Source: Moraxella pluranimalium (GTDB lineage Bacteria; Pseudomonadota; Gammaproteobacteria; Pseudomonadales; Moraxellaceae). From it: DNA of 64,000 nt. Each line of letters opens with the position of its first letter. The first letter of the stretch is position 1. The stretch is from contig NZ_MUYU01000005.1 of assembly GCF_002014825.1 (NCBI RefSeq), forward strand, positions 62,001 through 126,000, written 5' to 3'. Position numbers and translations under genes: made by a program. Shown here piece by piece: positions 45,307-53,445 of the stretch. Under the pieces are notes generated by a model, which was not told the DNA's origin, searched no databases, and was given only the letters and a program-made list of their open reading frames with translations.

Positions 45307-48015
45307 TTAATGCAAGAAGTTTAGTTTTAGCATTGCACTGGTATCTTGATATGATTTAGATTGTGCGTGTTTTACTGTGGCGCCAAAACTTGTCTTTGGG
45401 TGAAGTTTGGTTGTAGCTCCAGCCTCAATTTCGTATCGAGTCTGATCAACTGACCAAGCATTGTCATAGCGTTGCTTGGTGTCATGTTCAATTCCAAACC
45501 CTAAATTCAGGCTATCAACAATAGCGGAATTTTGATAAGAGAGACTAAATTTTGAGACAATGACAGGCGTTGATGTGTTGCGATCAAGAATTGAACTGGT
45601 TAGATAATTGCGATCAAGTCTTGTTCCAAGTAGTGCATCCAAGTTTAGTTTTTGGTTTATGCTAAATGGTTTTTGAACATACAATCCTAGCTGAAGCAAG
45701 TCTGAGTCATGATCTGAAGTGGTACCTGCTTGAGTGATATCGTGAGATGCCTTTGTGCCTGACAATAGACCTGCAACGCTGAAATTATCATAGTGTTTAG
45801 CTGCAATTACACCAATACCATTCGCTTTAGATTTGGCGGACTGATGATTGTCTAGAAATTGTTCATCCCAATCATTGTGTTGATTATAAACACTAAAACC
45901 TACACTGAACTTGTTTTTGGCATATAGCAGTCCTGCACCAAAAGTAGTTCCAGTATCCGAACCGCTTAGATCGTTAGCCGGTATGATATCAGCGGTCTTA
46001 TACCCTCCATAAATAGCGGTAGTTAAGCCATTTTTGTGACTTAGGGTGTCTTGTAGCAACTCTGTGGTAGTTTGAGAAACTTGTTTGGTTAGAGCGGTTG
46101 CGGCATTGGTGTATGCGCTATCACCCGCTTGATATATCGCGCTTGCCAATTCGGTGGTATCGGTTGTGCTGTAAATGGTCGGTAGGCTATTCAACACAGC
46201 ATTATTGTGATAGCTTGGATTGGCAATATAACCATCAACCACGTTGGCAGCGGATGCTAAAACGGCTGCAGATTGATTGGATGTTGATGTTGTATCGGTG
46301 ATACTGGCAAGTGTTGAAGAAGCCGATTTTGGAGTCATGGTAATGTCAATACCAGTATTGGTATAATTGATGGTAGGTGTGTACATCAAAGGCGATGTTA
46401 CATTGCTAAATTTACCTTCCGGTTTCTTAGCGATAGAAATGGCATTTTTAGTTTCTTTTGGTATGGTTGTACTTTTTGAGCTAGTAATATCAAGCGTACC
46501 ATCTAACCGAGCGGTATTTAGTACCTTGGCGGTGCGCCCAAGACGAATTTTTGTGGTTGATTTATCGTCAAGTTTCAAATCGATGATTGCCAATCCGTCT
46601 TGGAAGTCAACGGTGCCACCTGTACTTATCACATTAGCCACTAAACCTTCACCACCAAGCGTACCGCCAGCAATCTTGACATCGCCCTTGAAGCCATTAT
46701 TAATGTTTACCTTGCCTGCCTTGATGGTTAAATTGGCAAAGCTGCTATACCCATCCAGGTTTAGTGTGCCAACACCTGTTTTTAGCATACTGCCTGTTCC
46801 GGTGATTGGGTTGCTAAATGCATACACGCCTGCACTGACATTGGTTTCTAGCTCACCAAATGGTAGCTGTTTCATGCCTTTGATGGCAGAGTCAATATTG
46901 AGCATGCCCCACCCATACTTGTGTTTCTCACCCAAGTCATCAGCGGTGGTTAAAATAATGGTACGCAAGACATCATTGCTTGCCCAAGGGTATTTTTGCT
47001 TGAGTAATGCAGCAGCACCTGCAACTCTAGGTGCTGCATAGGATGTGCCACCAAGTGTTTTTGTATCTTTGTTGTCGGTGACATAGGTGATGTAGCCTGA
47101 TGTTGCCAAGCAAGAATTTGCATACTCACCACAGGCATTTGCCCATTCTACATCATTTTTTTTGCCAAGACTTCTATCAGTATTGCTCTCAGTGGCAGTA
47201 ACGTAAATCAACCCTTTTTGTAATTCTGGATTAAGTTTTAGCGCATAAGCATCTGCATTAGGATTGTCTCGACCATCATTGCCTGTCGATTGGATAATCA
47301 ATTTACCTTCTTTGATGATCTTTGTGTAATTGGATAATGCAGCCGCCCCGTAAGTTTCAGCGCCTGCGTCAGCAGCATTGACTGGTGAATTACCTGAGTA
47401 ATTGATGATATCTGCGTTGTTGGCGGCATTAATTAGGGCTGTACCGACATTACTACCATTATGCCTTGCATCGTATAATTTAGCTCGTGGTGCAATACCG
47501 TCAATTTCACCTGCTAATACCATTGCTACTTCATTACCGTGATTGGCTTTTTTTGCATCCGTATTACCTTCTCCTGAACTTCCTATAATGCGATCTTTTG
47601 GGATAATTGTGTCATTAGGTGTGATACCAGTGTCAACAACACCAACTACTACACCGGCGCCATCCAAACCGGCTTGTCGAGCAGATGTAACACCAAGTGA
47701 TAAATTGGTGCTATATGACGATCGCTCGCGCGCCAATTTTTCTGCATTATTTTTAGCTTTTGAATCGGACTTCCAATAGCGATTGCCGATGCCGGCATTT
47801 GAATGTGGGAGAGGCGTGGGTGTTGCCACGGTGCTATCTTGCGCAAGAATATGATGGCTATATGTAGTATTGGATCTCCAAACCTCCACCCTTTGATCTG
47901 CTTTTGGCTTGGCAACGACAGGGCTGGCGCTTACAGGCGTGTTTTCAGGCTTGGAGGAGCAGGCGGACAGCATGATGGCAACAACGCTTAACGCTAACAA
48001 ATTGAGCTTGTGCAT
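45307..48015 (-). CDS. Subtilisin-like autotransporter lipoprotein (NalP/AspA type)
   Basis: The ATG at 48015 is chosen because GGAG precedes it at ideal spacing and it opens a lipoprotein signal with lipobox LSAC (Cys19). The frame itself extends 8 codons further. The 902-residue protein has an S8 protease domain with Asp128 (VVGVVDTGI), His159 (NHGNEV) and Ser325 (GGTSYAAPRVAG), and an oxyanion Asn in STGNDG. A beta-helical passenger tail with Gly-rich repeats and a C-terminal autotransporter barrel (about 640-902) follow. A lipidated subtilase autotransporter is the plan of Neisseria NalP, which processes other surface proteins. The barrel ends LNFLH rather than the usual final Phe. Convergent with cydC. 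Confidence 0.92.
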   Translation of the reverse strand: MHKLNLLALSVVAIMLSACSSKPENTPVSASPVVAKPKADQRVEVWRSNTTYSHHILAQDSTVATPTPLPHSNAGIGNRYWKSDSKAKNNAEKLARERSSYSTNLSLGVTSARQAGLDGAGVVVGVVDTGITPNDTIIPKDRIIGSSGEGNTDAKKANHGNEVAMVLAGEIDGIAPRAKLYDARHNGSNVGTALINAANNADIINYSGNSPVNAADAGAETYGAAALSNYTKIIKEGKLIIQSTGNDGRDNPNADAYALKLNPELQKGLIYVTATESNTDRSLGKKNDVEWANACGEYANSCLATSGYITYVTDNKDTKTLGGTSYAAPRVAGAAALLKQKYPWASNDVLRTIILTTADDLGEKHKYGWGMLNIDSAIKGMKQLPFGELETNVSAGVYAFSNPITGTGSMLKTGVGTLNLDGYSSFANLTIKAGKVNINNGFKGDVKIAGGTLGGEGLVANVISTGGTVDFQDGLAIIDLKLDDKSTTKIRLGRTAKVLNTARLDGTLDITSSKSTTIPKETKNAISIAKKPEGKFSNVTSPLMYTPTINYTNTGIDITMTPKSASSTLASITDTTSTSNQSAAVLASAANVVDGYIANPSYHNNAVLNSLPTIYSTTDTTELASAIYQAGDSAYTNAATALTKQVSQTTTELLQDTLSHKNGLTTAIYGGYKTADIIPANDLSGSDTGTTFGAGLLYAKNKFSVGFSVYNQHNDWDEQFLDNHQSAKSKANGIGVIAAKHYDNFSVAGLLSGTKASHDITQAGTTSDHDSDLLQLGLYVQKPFSINQKLNLDALLGTRLDRNYLTSSILDRNTSTPVIVSKFSLSYQNSAIVDSLNLGFGIEHDTKQRYDNAWSVDQTRYEIEAGATTKLHPKTSFGATVKHAQSKSYQDTSAMLKLNFLH

Positions 48016-48526
48016 AAACTCTCCTTTTGAACAACTCATATTTCAATAAATCTCATCAGTTATTATGATATTATGAATCAAATTTGAAATATTATCAAGT
48101 ATCAAATTAATGAAACCATGCTAAGTAAAGGTGCAAGTTTTGCACGTAAAGCACCATTATTTACTAAACTATTTAAGATGGGTTGATTTGTAATTGCCTT
48201 AAAAGTGCAAGTGATGCAAAATCGGGGGATTGATCTGGATTGCTTTCAAAAAAAAGCAAGATTGTGTGGCTTAAGGTTTTGTTGGCAAGTGCTCACCAAG
48301 CTTAGATTGCTTGGTGGGGGCTATTATTGATGTGAGAAATAGTGGTAATAAGGCGCGCTTTGTCTAGTGGCAAAAACAAATATCGATTTGATTAAATTGA
48401 TCAACGGCAAGAAGGTTTTGAACAATCAATCAAAGATCTTGAAATAAGTTGCACAAATGTTAATAATACCTCAGCGCTGGGATTCTAGGCTGCTTTTGGT
48501 GTGTTTTTGCAAATCTGAATTTATGC
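48016..48526. other. Non-coding region upstream of the protease
   Basis: No gene is visible in about 510 bp. It holds two similar imperfect palindromes, GTGCAAGTTTTGCAC (48131-48145) and GTGCAAGTGATGCAA (48205-48219), 74 bp apart. It also holds a hairpin CACCAAGC/GCTTGGTG (48294-48316) without a T tail. The palindromes are candidate operators for the protease gene. Confidence 0.45.
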
Positions 48527-49330
48527 TTACCGTTTGTCTTTATTCGGATTATCCTTAGCGGTGATGATATCGGCATTAGGATCGCCAAGGCTTAAAATCT
48601 CGCTGAAATTCGGCTGTACTTTGAGCAATAGTTGCTCATGCTGTAGCACGCCTTGATTGACCTGCGCACGGCGTAAATAGCTCATAATCTGCTCACTGCG
48701 TGACATCCAGCGACCGATATCCAGATAGATGATATCGCCTTTGTGTTCGGTAAATGGCACGCCTTTAATTTTAATCAAGCTTAGAATCAGTGCCAACGGG
48801 TCTTTACGCATGATGGTACGGTAGCTATTCACCGCAAATTTGAGCAGTGGTGCTTTGTACCATTGGCGAGTATGTAGCTCGATGATGGCAGTATCGCTGA
48901 TTTGCTTGAGCACCAGCCGTTGTCTGTGGCGATCTAGCTGTAAATGCACCAGTTCAAAGTTGCTGGCAACAGAAATATACATCCCCATCACATCGGCAGT
49001 GCAATACAGTCTAAGCCAGCCTTCATGCACTTCAAGGCGTAGATCCAAAATCATTTTGACATTTCGCACTACGAAGCGGTACAGTGCATCATTAATCTGC
49101 TCTTGATTGACTGTCAATAACATCTCATCGATATAGCTATCGGCAGCGGTGGCATAGTTGTGCTTGATATTGCCAAGTGTCTGCTGCCAACCGATGAGTA
49201 GATTTTCAAGAAAAAAAGCCGAATTCAAGCCGTCTTGGGTATCGCCAAAATGGGGTGTTGAATCTGGCTTGGATTCATTTTGACTTCGGATAATGTTATC
49301 AGTTGCAAGAGTTTGGGTCGTCATGGGCAT
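48527..49330 (-). CDS. Hypothetical protein, 267 residues
   Basis: The family was not recognised. The protein appears cytosolic, with no signal peptide or membrane helix. An N-terminal low-complexity segment (about 1-30) precedes a mixed alpha/beta region containing DLRLEVHEGWLRLYC, FELVHLQLDRHRQRLVLKQ and a basic, hydrophobic RTIMRKDPLALILSLIKIKG. Codon use resembles its neighbours, so it is probably native. It follows cysA on the same strand after 85 bp. That gap contains a perfect 11-bp inverted repeat (49335-49364) right before its start. A second ATG two codons in (49324) is equally possible. Confidence 0.7.
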   Translation of the reverse strand: MPMTTQTLATDNIIRSQNESKPDSTPHFGDTQDGLNSAFFLENLLIGWQQTLGNIKHNYATAADSYIDEMLLTVNQEQINDALYRFVVRNVKMILDLRLEVHEGWLRLYCTADVMGMYISVASNFELVHLQLDRHRQRLVLKQISDTAIIELHTRQWYKAPLLKFAVNSYRTIMRKDPLALILSLIKIKGVPFTEHKGDIIYLDIGRWMSRSEQIMSYLRRAQVNQGVLQHEQLLLKVQPNFSEILSLGDPNADIITAKDNPNKDKR

Positions 49331-49334
49331 GAGT

Positions 49335-49364
49335 GTTTGTTAAAATTATCCCATTTTAACAAAC
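49335..49364 (-). promoter_or_regulatory. Perfect 11-bp inverted repeat between cysA and the 267-residue gene
   Basis: GTTTGTTAAAA (49335-49345) and TTTTAACAAAC (49354-49364) surround an 8-nt loop, 4 bp before the downstream start codon. It may be a weak terminator of the cys operon or an operator/translation block for the downstream gene. Confidence 0.55.
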
Positions 49365-49415
49365 TTTTGGCAAAATGTGTGTAGCTATGTGTAGCCAATG
49401 ATCATTTTGTCCAAG

Positions 49416-50135
49416 TTATAAACCCAAAAAATCCACCACAAAATCGCTATTTGGTGTGGCGAACAGCTCAGTAGGTGTGCCGATTTGTTCTACCTTACCA
49501 TGATTCATGATGACAATTTTATCCGAGATGGCTTGTGCTTCTTCTTGGTCGTGCGTCACCATGATGCTTGTGATGCCGATTTCGCGCTGAATGTCTTTGA
49601 GCGAGCTGCGCAGCTCTTTACGCACCTTGGCATCGAGCGCACCGAATGGCTCATCGAGCAGTAGCAGGCGCGGATTGGTCGCAAGCGCACGCGCCAAGGC
49701 GATACGCTGACGCTGACCGCCTGAGAGTTCATGCGGATAGCGATGCTTGGTTTGGGGGAGTTGCACCAGCTCCAAGAGTTCATCGACGCGCTTATCGATT
49801 TGTGCTGCGCTTGGGCGTTTGTCTTTTGGTAATAGGGTCAGACCAAAGGCGATGTTTTGGGCGACGGTTTGATGGCGAAACAGGGCGTATTGCTGAAACA
49901 CAAAGCCGATACCACGCTTTTGGACAGGGACATCGGTGACATCCACACCTTCAAAGGCGATGCGGCCGCTGTCGGCATTTTCTAGTCCTGCAATGATGCG
50001 CAACAGTGTCGTTTTGCCACACCCTGATGGGCCAAGTAAGGTGGTTAGCTCGCCTGTTGGGACTTCGATATTAATATCGCCAAGTGCTACAAAGTCGCCA
50101 AATTTCTTATGAATGTGTTTAATTTCGATACTCAT
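49416..50135 (-). CDS. cysA: Sulfate/thiosulfate ABC transporter ATPase CysA (short form)
   Basis: CysA is the ATPase of the sulfate importer. The ATG at 50135 is preferred over an in-frame TTG at 50147. The 239-residue protein has Walker [10 protein letters not shown] at 35-43, the Q-loop [13 protein letters not shown] typical of CysA, signature [15 protein letters not shown] and Walker [13 protein letters not shown]. It ends just after the H-loop and FLGL. The C-terminal regulatory TOBE region of usual CysA proteins (340-365 residues) is absent, and no remnant follows. It lies 37 bp after cysW. Confidence 0.94.
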   Translation of the reverse strand: MSIEIKHIHKKFGDFVALGDINIEVPTGELTTLLGPSGCGKTTLLRIIAGLENADSGRIAFEGVDVTDVPVQKRGIGFVFQQYALFRHQTVAQNIAFGLTLLPKDKRPSAAQIDKRVDELLELVQLPQTKHRYPHELSGGQRQRIALARALATNPRLLLLDEPFGALDAKVRKELRSSLKDIQREIGITSIMVTHDQEEAQAISDKIVIMNHGKVEQIGTPTELFATPNSDFVVDFLGL

Positions 50136-50172
50136 GGTAATTCTCAATGCAATATTTATAAATAATAGATAA

Positions 50173-51018
50173 TCAGTGACTTTGTTTGCGCGTCATGATG
50201 CCTTGGATAATCAGTGTCACCAGTGCCAATAGTGCCAATAGGCTCGATAGTGCAAATGCCAAAGTAAAGGCGTATTCGTTATAAGCAATCTCAATCATCA
50301 GCGGCATGGTATTGGTCTCGCCACGGATATGCCCTGAGACGACACTCACTGCACCAAATTCGCCCATCGCACGGGCATTGGTTAGGATGATGCCATACAG
50401 TAGCGCCCATTTGATATTTGGCAAAGTCACTTTCCAAAACATCTGCCAGCCGTTCGCCCCTAGGGTCAACGCTGCTTCTTCTTCGCTGTCACCTTGGGCT
50501 TGCATCAGCGGAATCAGCTCACGAGCAATAAACGGAAAAGTGACAAATAAAGTCGCAAGCACAATCCCTGTCGTCGCAAAAATCACCTGAATGCCCATGC
50601 TCTCAAGCCAACCACCAAGCAGCGTATTGGCACCAAAAACCAGTACAAACATCAGACCCGCCACCACAGGCGATACCGCAAAGGGTAGGTCAAGCAAGGT
50701 GGTTATGATAAATTTACCACGGAATTTATGGCGAGTAATCAAATATGCCAATGCTACACCAATAAGGGTGTTAATTGGTAGCACGATGGCGGTGGTGATG
50801 AGTGTTAATTTAATCGCCGAGAGTGCATCAGGCTCGCTTAGGGCGGACAAATACACCTGCCAGCCGTCTTTTAGGGCTTCATAAAACACCGCAACGAGCG
50901 GCACAACCAGCATGATGATCATAAACCCTACTGCCAAAGCAATGAGTGTCCATTTGACCCATGCAGGGTCTTTGGTGGCAGGGTGATTTTGGTAATCATA
51001 AGTGGATTGGGTTGCCAT
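50173..51018 (-). CDS. cysW: Sulfate/thiosulfate ABC permease CysW
   Basis: The protein is a 281-residue inner-membrane permease with about six helices and the EAA loop [21 protein letters not shown] that docks on Cys[21 protein letters not shown] is the CysW hallmark. It pairs with CysT to form the pore for sulfate delivered by Sbp. It should directly follow cysT in the operon but is separated from it by the GNAT cassette. Confidence 0.95.
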   Translation of the reverse strand: MATQSTYDYQNHPATKDPAWVKWTLIALAVGFMIIMLVVPLVAVFYEALKDGWQVYLSALSEPDALSAIKLTLITTAIVLPINTLIGVALAYLITRHKFRGKFIITTLLDLPFAVSPVVAGLMFVLVFGANTLLGGWLESMGIQVIFATTGIVLATLFVTFPFIARELIPLMQAQGDSEEEAALTLGANGWQMFWKVTLPNIKWALLYGIILTNARAMGEFGAVSVVSGHIRGETNTMPLMIEIAYNEYAFTLAFALSSLLALLALVTLIIQGIMTRKQSH

Positions 51019-51064
51019 GAGTGTTCCAAGTGATTGATTTTTATGATTTAAATACTAATCGTAG

Positions 51065-51081
51065 GGTGTATGATACGCACC
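51065..51081. repeat. Palindromic repeat R2 (GNAT cassette, cysW side)
   Basis: GGTGTATGATACGCACC, flanked by GTA and TTAC. The adjoining TTA is the GNAT stop codon, so the gene ends exactly at the repeat. Confidence 0.85.
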
Positions 51082-51567
51082 TTACAACTTCAATGCCAAA
51101 ATCTCGCCATCAAGTCCATCAAAGTCTTTGTATTCTTGATGAACAAAACCATTATTGGTCAATATTTTACGAGAAGGTAGATTTTTTGGGTCAATAATGG
51201 CAAACAGCCGTGTTAATTGCTTTTGCTGCTGGGCAAATGCTATCAATTCTTTGGCAATTTTCCCTGCTATGCCCTTGCCCCAATATTCAGGCAATAGCAT
51301 ATAACCAAGTTCGGCTTCGGTACTGTCCGATGTTTGGATTTCCAATTTTGCCAAACCAATAAACACGCCATTTTCCTGATTGAGAATTTTAAAAATGCCA
51401 AAATCAGGGTGTATCTCATTCTTTTTGAGTTCGTTCTCAAAATCTGTTTTGGCTTCTTGTAATGGAATGGCTCTTTCGGTAATCATCGCCATGACCTTTT
51501 CATCACCGACCAATCGGTAATAATCCAAAAAATCATTTTGGGTAAATTTAGCAAGTATTAGGTTCAT
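51082..51567 (-). CDS. GNAT-family N-acetyltransferase inserted in the cys operon
   Basis: The protein has 161 residues and a RimJ/RimL-like GNAT fold. The acetyl-CoA motif GYMLLPEYWGKGIAGKIAKE is at about 91-111, and LTRLFAIIDPKNLPSRKILTNNGF marks the last strands. The substrate is unknown. AAGGA lies at good spacing before the ATG. The gene sits between cysT and cysW, bounded on both sides by members of the same palindromic repeat family, and it is AT-richer than its neighbours. It looks like a foreign cassette that left the operon orientation intact. Confidence 0.9.
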   Translation of the reverse strand: MNLILAKFTQNDFLDYYRLVGDEKVMAMITERAIPLQEAKTDFENELKKNEIHPDFGIFKILNQENGVFIGLAKLEIQTSDSTEAELGYMLLPEYWGKGIAGKIAKELIAFAQQQKQLTRLFAIIDPKNLPSRKILTNNGFVHQEYKDFDGLDGEILALKL

Positions 51568-51613
51568 TATTTTTCCTTGTTAAAAGTCTAACTACTTAAT
51601 TTTTATATATTTT

Positions 51614-51630
51614 GGTGCGTATGACGCACC
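51614..51630. repeat. Palindromic repeat R3 (GNAT cassette, cysT side)
   Basis: GGTGCGTATGACGCACC has perfect 7-bp arms around ATG. It begins 3 bp after the cysT stop codon. Confidence 0.9.
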
Positions 51631-51633
51631 TAC

Positions 51634-52518
51634 TTAATTGGTCTTTGCCCCAAGCCGTGCCGACAATTTCCACTGAGCAAAGTTAATGGCAAACAGCACG
51701 ATAAGCGACACAAGGAGCATAAACAGCGCCACACAAGACGCACCTGCCACATCAAATTGCTCAAGCTTTGAGACGATAATTAAGGGCAGGATTTCTGATT
51801 GCATCGGGATATTACCAGCAATAAAAATCACCGAGCCGTATTCACCTGTCGCACGAGCGAACATCATCCCCGAGCCAATCAAAATCGCAGGGGTAATCTC
51901 AGGCAATACCACACGGCGAAATGTCGTCAAGCGAGATGCGCCCATCACTGCCGCCGCTTCTTCAAATTCGACAGATAATTCTGCTAAGACAGGCTGTACT
52001 GCACGCACAATGAAAGGGAAGCTGACGACAACGAGTGCAAGCCAAATGCCAATCGGTGTAAAGGCAATTTTAATCGGCTCACCAGTCAAGGCAATGCCAA
52101 CCTTGCTAAACCACTGACCAAATAGCCCATTGGGTGCGTATAGTGTCGCAAGCGCAATACCAGTCACCGCTGTCGGTAGGGCGAAAGGTAAATCAACTAA
52201 GGCATTGATGATAGATTTGCCCCAAAAGTCATAACGCACAAGCACCCAAGCAATCAGCGTGCCAAAGATGACATTGGTCAAGGTGGCAAGCGCAGCCATA
52301 CTCAGTGATAGCTTGATGGCAGCAAAGACCTGTGGCTCACGGATGGTGCGAATGATATCAGTAAAGCCCATCTCAAGCGTCGTCAAAATCATCATCGCAA
52401 AAGGCAACACAACCAATAGCGATAGGGCAAACACGCTAACACCAAGGCTTAGCCCAAAAAACGGCATCACACGACGGGCGCGGTTTTTGGGTTGGTTGGT
52501 GGATGATGACACACTCAT
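51634..52518 (-). CDS. cysT: Sulfate/thiosulfate ABC permease CysT (CysU)
   Basis: The protein is a 294-residue permease with about six helices and the EAA loop EEAAAVMGASRLTTFRRVVLP. FARATGEYGSVIFIAGNIPM is typical of CysT. It is the first gene of the transporter operon cysT-(GNAT)-cysW-cysA. Its promoter region contains the same element pair found before both sbp genes. Confidence 0.95.
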   Translation of the reverse strand: MSVSSSTNQPKNRARRVMPFFGLSLGVSVFALSLLVVLPFAMMILTTLEMGFTDIIRTIREPQVFAAIKLSLSMAALATLTNVIFGTLIAWVLVRYDFWGKSIINALVDLPFALPTAVTGIALATLYAPNGLFGQWFSKVGIALTGEPIKIAFTPIGIWLALVVVSFPFIVRAVQPVLAELSVEFEEAAAVMGASRLTTFRRVVLPEITPAILIGSGMMFARATGEYGSVIFIAGNIPMQSEILPLIIVSKLEQFDVAGASCVALFMLLVSLIVLFAINFAQWKLSARLGAKTN

Positions 52519-52574
52519 AATAAATCCTGTGATGGCGACTGCTAAATCAATGATAATGGATAATATATTTGATA

Positions 52575-52649
52575 GCGTACTTTAAAATATCACCCACCAA
52601 AACACTACTAACAAAATGGACTTTTTATTTTCGATATTGGAATTTATGC
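52575..52649 (-). promoter_or_regulatory. cysT promoter with shared upstream element (candidate CysB site)
   Basis: On the minus strand GCATAAATTCC...GAAAATA...AAAGT (52649-52620) is followed, starting 66 nt after its first base, by TAAAGTACGC (52584-52575). The 30-nt upstream part is identical to the sbp2 copy at 25 positions and ends 102 bp before the cysT start. TACGCT would be the -10 box. The lack of a good -35 suggests dependence on an activator. Confidence 0.7.
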
Positions 52650-52781
52650 CATGCGATGGGCTGTTCTAAGCATAAAATAAACAAAAACATCCAATGATGC
52701 TATTTGATACATAAAGGTGTCATGTTATGATGGTGAAATTGTGGATATAAAGGCGGTACTGTGGAATTGGTAGTACAGCAG

Positions 52782-52798
52782 GGTACATACCATGCACC
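52782..52798. repeat. Palindromic repeat R4a (left of the 147-residue ORF)
   Basis: GGTACATACCATGCACC, with flanks AGCAG before and ATCAAAA after. The flanks match R5, so the conserved unit is about 30 bp. Confidence 0.85.
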
Positions 52799-52821
52799 AT
52801 CAAAAAAAACCACTGGTTAAT

Positions 52822-52838
52822 GGTGCACGGTGTGCACC
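52822..52838. repeat. Palindromic repeat R4b
   Basis: GGTGCACGGTGTGCACC has perfect 7-bp arms around GGT, 23 bp after R4a. Confidence 0.85.
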
Positions 52839-52888
52839 CTATGCACTCAAAAAAATCAGAGATTGTAAGATGTAAATCGAGATAGCCC

Positions 52889-53332
52889 ATGATAAATTAC
52901 CATAAAAATTATTTTCAGAATAATACCAAATTATATGTTTTTCTGGGTCTTGCAGCGCTTGGAGCTATATACAATCTTTATACTTATGTCCCTGGATGCT
53001 TATTAATGGACGAGTTTTATGCGGATATGAACCATATCACTCGGCCATTGGGGCAACCAACAGAGATTAGACCTGTTCTTAGATGTAATGGACCGACGGT
53101 TCTTGATTACACATTTGAAAACATTTCGATTGAACAATATCGGGCAGTAGTAGATGATCTTAGGCAATCCAATCAATGGACTGAAGCGAGTGTTGGTAAT
53201 CAGCTGACTGACGAACAGCTTTTTTGTAAAGGAAAAACATCTCTAAGAATTTTCCCAGGAGATGAGTACACAGGGTGGCTGTCTTTTTATTTAGTCTGGG
53301 AACCAGATGGCTACTGTTACAAAAATCATTGA
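52889..53332 (+). CDS. Hypothetical membrane-anchored protein, 147 residues (cassette gene)
   Basis: The family was not recognised. The N-terminal membrane helix (about 14-33, LYVFLGLAALGAIYNLYTYV) is followed by a presumably periplasmic domain of about 110 residues with several Cys (LRCNGPTVLDY, LFCKGKTSLRIF, EPDGYCYKNH). It is on the opposite strand to the whole sulfate block and is bracketed by palindromic repeats R4a/R4b and R5. It is AT-rich, with only a weak ribosome-binding site. It is probably an acquired cassette. Confidence 0.65.
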   Translation: MINYHKNYFQNNTKLYVFLGLAALGAIYNLYTYVPGCLLMDEFYADMNHITRPLGQPTEIRPVLRCNGPTVLDYTFENISIEQYRAVVDDLRQSNQWTEASVGNQLTDEQLFCKGKTSLRIFPGDEYTGWLSFYLVWEPDGYCYKNH

Positions 53333-53349
53333 TTGCACTAGTTCAGCAG

Positions 53350-53364
53350 GGTGCATAATGCACC
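53350..53364. repeat. Palindromic repeat R5 (right of the 147-residue ORF)
   Basis: GGTGCATAATGCACC has perfect 7-bp arms, with the same AGCAG and ATCAAAA flanks as R4a. Confidence 0.88.
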
Positions 53365-53391
53365 ATCAAAACCCAACCCATCACAAACAAC

Positions 53392-53417
53392 AACACCTTG
53401 CCAAATAGCAAGGTGTT
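53392..53417 (-). terminator. Probable terminator after sbp1
   Basis: AACACCTTGC/GCAAGGTGTT is a perfect 10-bp stem with a 6-nt loop, 29 bp after the stop. The minus-strand tail is only moderately T-rich. Confidence 0.7.
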
Positions 53418-53445
53418 ATCAAAGGTGTTGTATATCGTATGCTGA

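Larger units (their letters stand above)
52519..52888. other. Intergenic region between cysT and the 147-residue ORF
   Basis: It holds the cysT promoter element (52575-52649) and the repeat pair R4a/R4b. No gene was seen. Confidence 0.6.

Noticed and set aside
46367..47041. 224-residue plus-strand frame inside the autotransporter protease
   Set aside because: It is the antisense shadow of a conserved S8 protease and passenger region; composition mirrors the real gene.
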